DNA of 13,885 nucleotides from UBA9732 sp963609725 (GTDB taxonomy: Bacteria > Spirochaetota > Spirochaetia > Sphaerochaetales > Sphaerochaetaceae), in contig CAVDLI010000042.1 in NCBI GenBank assembly GCA_963609725.1, positions 1 to 13,885 on the forward strand, in the 5' to 3' direction. This document shows, piece by piece, positions 13,671 through 13,885 of this stretch. Made by a program: the position numbers and the translations under genes. The number at the start of each line of letters is the position of its first letter. Position 1 is the first letter of the stretch. A model generated the notes under the pieces. It was not told the origin of the DNA. It ran no database searches and saw nothing but the letters and a program-made list of their open reading frames with translations.

Positions 13671-13885
13671 AACTTTGTTGAATTACCTCCCACACAGGGT
13701 CAAGCGCATTTAATATTTTTGTATAAATCTTGTAACGGGAATTGTAGATTTTAACATTTTCAGTTATGGGCTCAATTCTTTGTTTTATGTTAATCCAACT
13801 GTTAAAAGCAGTTTCAAAACTATCTTTATCACCAGTTGCAACAGATATACACATTGCACATCCAAGAGTCCCGGCTTCTTTTACA
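13663..13885 (-). CDS. FGGY-family sugar kinase, C-terminal fragment (L-xylulose kinase-like)
   Basis: The last 73 residues of a carbohydrate kinase whose 5' part lies beyond the right edge. KEAGTLGCAMCISVATG corresponds to the E-x-x-x-LGAA-x-x-A-x-x-G segment near the end of the FGGY ATPase domain. The tail, NVKIYNSRYKIYTKILNALDPVW, matches the terminal helix of xylulose and L-xylulose kinases (Y-x-x-x-Y-x-x-Y, then L-x-P-x-W). Because it overlaps a UlaE-type epimerase by 8 nt, L-xylulose kinase (LyxK/SgbK-like) is the best reading: its product would be the epimerase substrate. Ribulokinase or D-xylulokinase cannot be excluded from this fragment. Truncation is due only to the window edge. 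Confidence 0.85.
   Translation of the reverse strand, partial: VKEAGTLGCAMCISVATGDKDSFETAFNSWINIKQRIEPITENVKIYNSRYKIYTKILNALDPVWEVIQQSYV

Overview
The window reads as chromosomal sequence of an AT-rich, host-associated spirochaete, most likely a Treponema or close relative. The pointers are an Ig-fold lipoprotein with a relaxed spirochaete-type lipobox, the low G+C content, and the mix of genes (stand-alone arginine deiminase, orphan peptide-binding protein, L-xylulose/L-ascorbate sugar genes). The genus is inferred from remembered family relationships, not from a database search. There is no phage, transposase, CRISPR array, tRNA or rRNA.

Layout from left to right. Minus strand: a galactokinase-family protein that has lost its catalytic and sugar-binding residues (123-1280); a 936-residue surface lipoprotein with Ig-like and fibronectin III domains (1511-4321); uvrC (4441-6327). 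Plus strand, divergent from uvrC: a two-gene operon of a spore-photoproduct-lyase-like radical SAM protein and a cytidine-deaminase-fold protein overlapping by ATGA (6488-8136). Minus strand: rsmE followed by arcA (8359-10496). Plus strand, divergent from rsmE: an oligopeptide-type ABC solute-binding protein and a HAD phosphatase (10576-12749). Minus strand, entering from the right edge: the 3' end of an FGGY sugar kinase overlapping a UlaE-type L-ribulose-5-phosphate 3-epimerase (12828-13885).

Functional links. The kinase and epimerase form a pathway pair: L-xylulose would be phosphorylated and then epimerised to L-ribulose 5-phosphate. uvrC and the radical SAM gene share a 112-bp gap with two overlapping, oppositely oriented sigma70-like promoters, which suggests linked control of two repair-type genes. 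ArcA hydrolyses arginine to citrulline and ammonia, but arcB and arcC are not in the window.

Most worth following up: (1) the eroded galactokinase, whose promoter is preceded by a pair of palindromes two helical turns apart; (2) a short motif, consensus AGAGGTTTTNNNAAAACTG, found four times and always just 3' of a gene; (3) the radical SAM plus deaminase operon; (4) small in-frame tandem repeats inside two housekeeping genes (15 bp in rsmE, 18 bp at the HAD start); (5) a 20-bp tandem repeat and a leader hairpin in front of arcA. No promoter or operator here has experimental support; all were read by eye.
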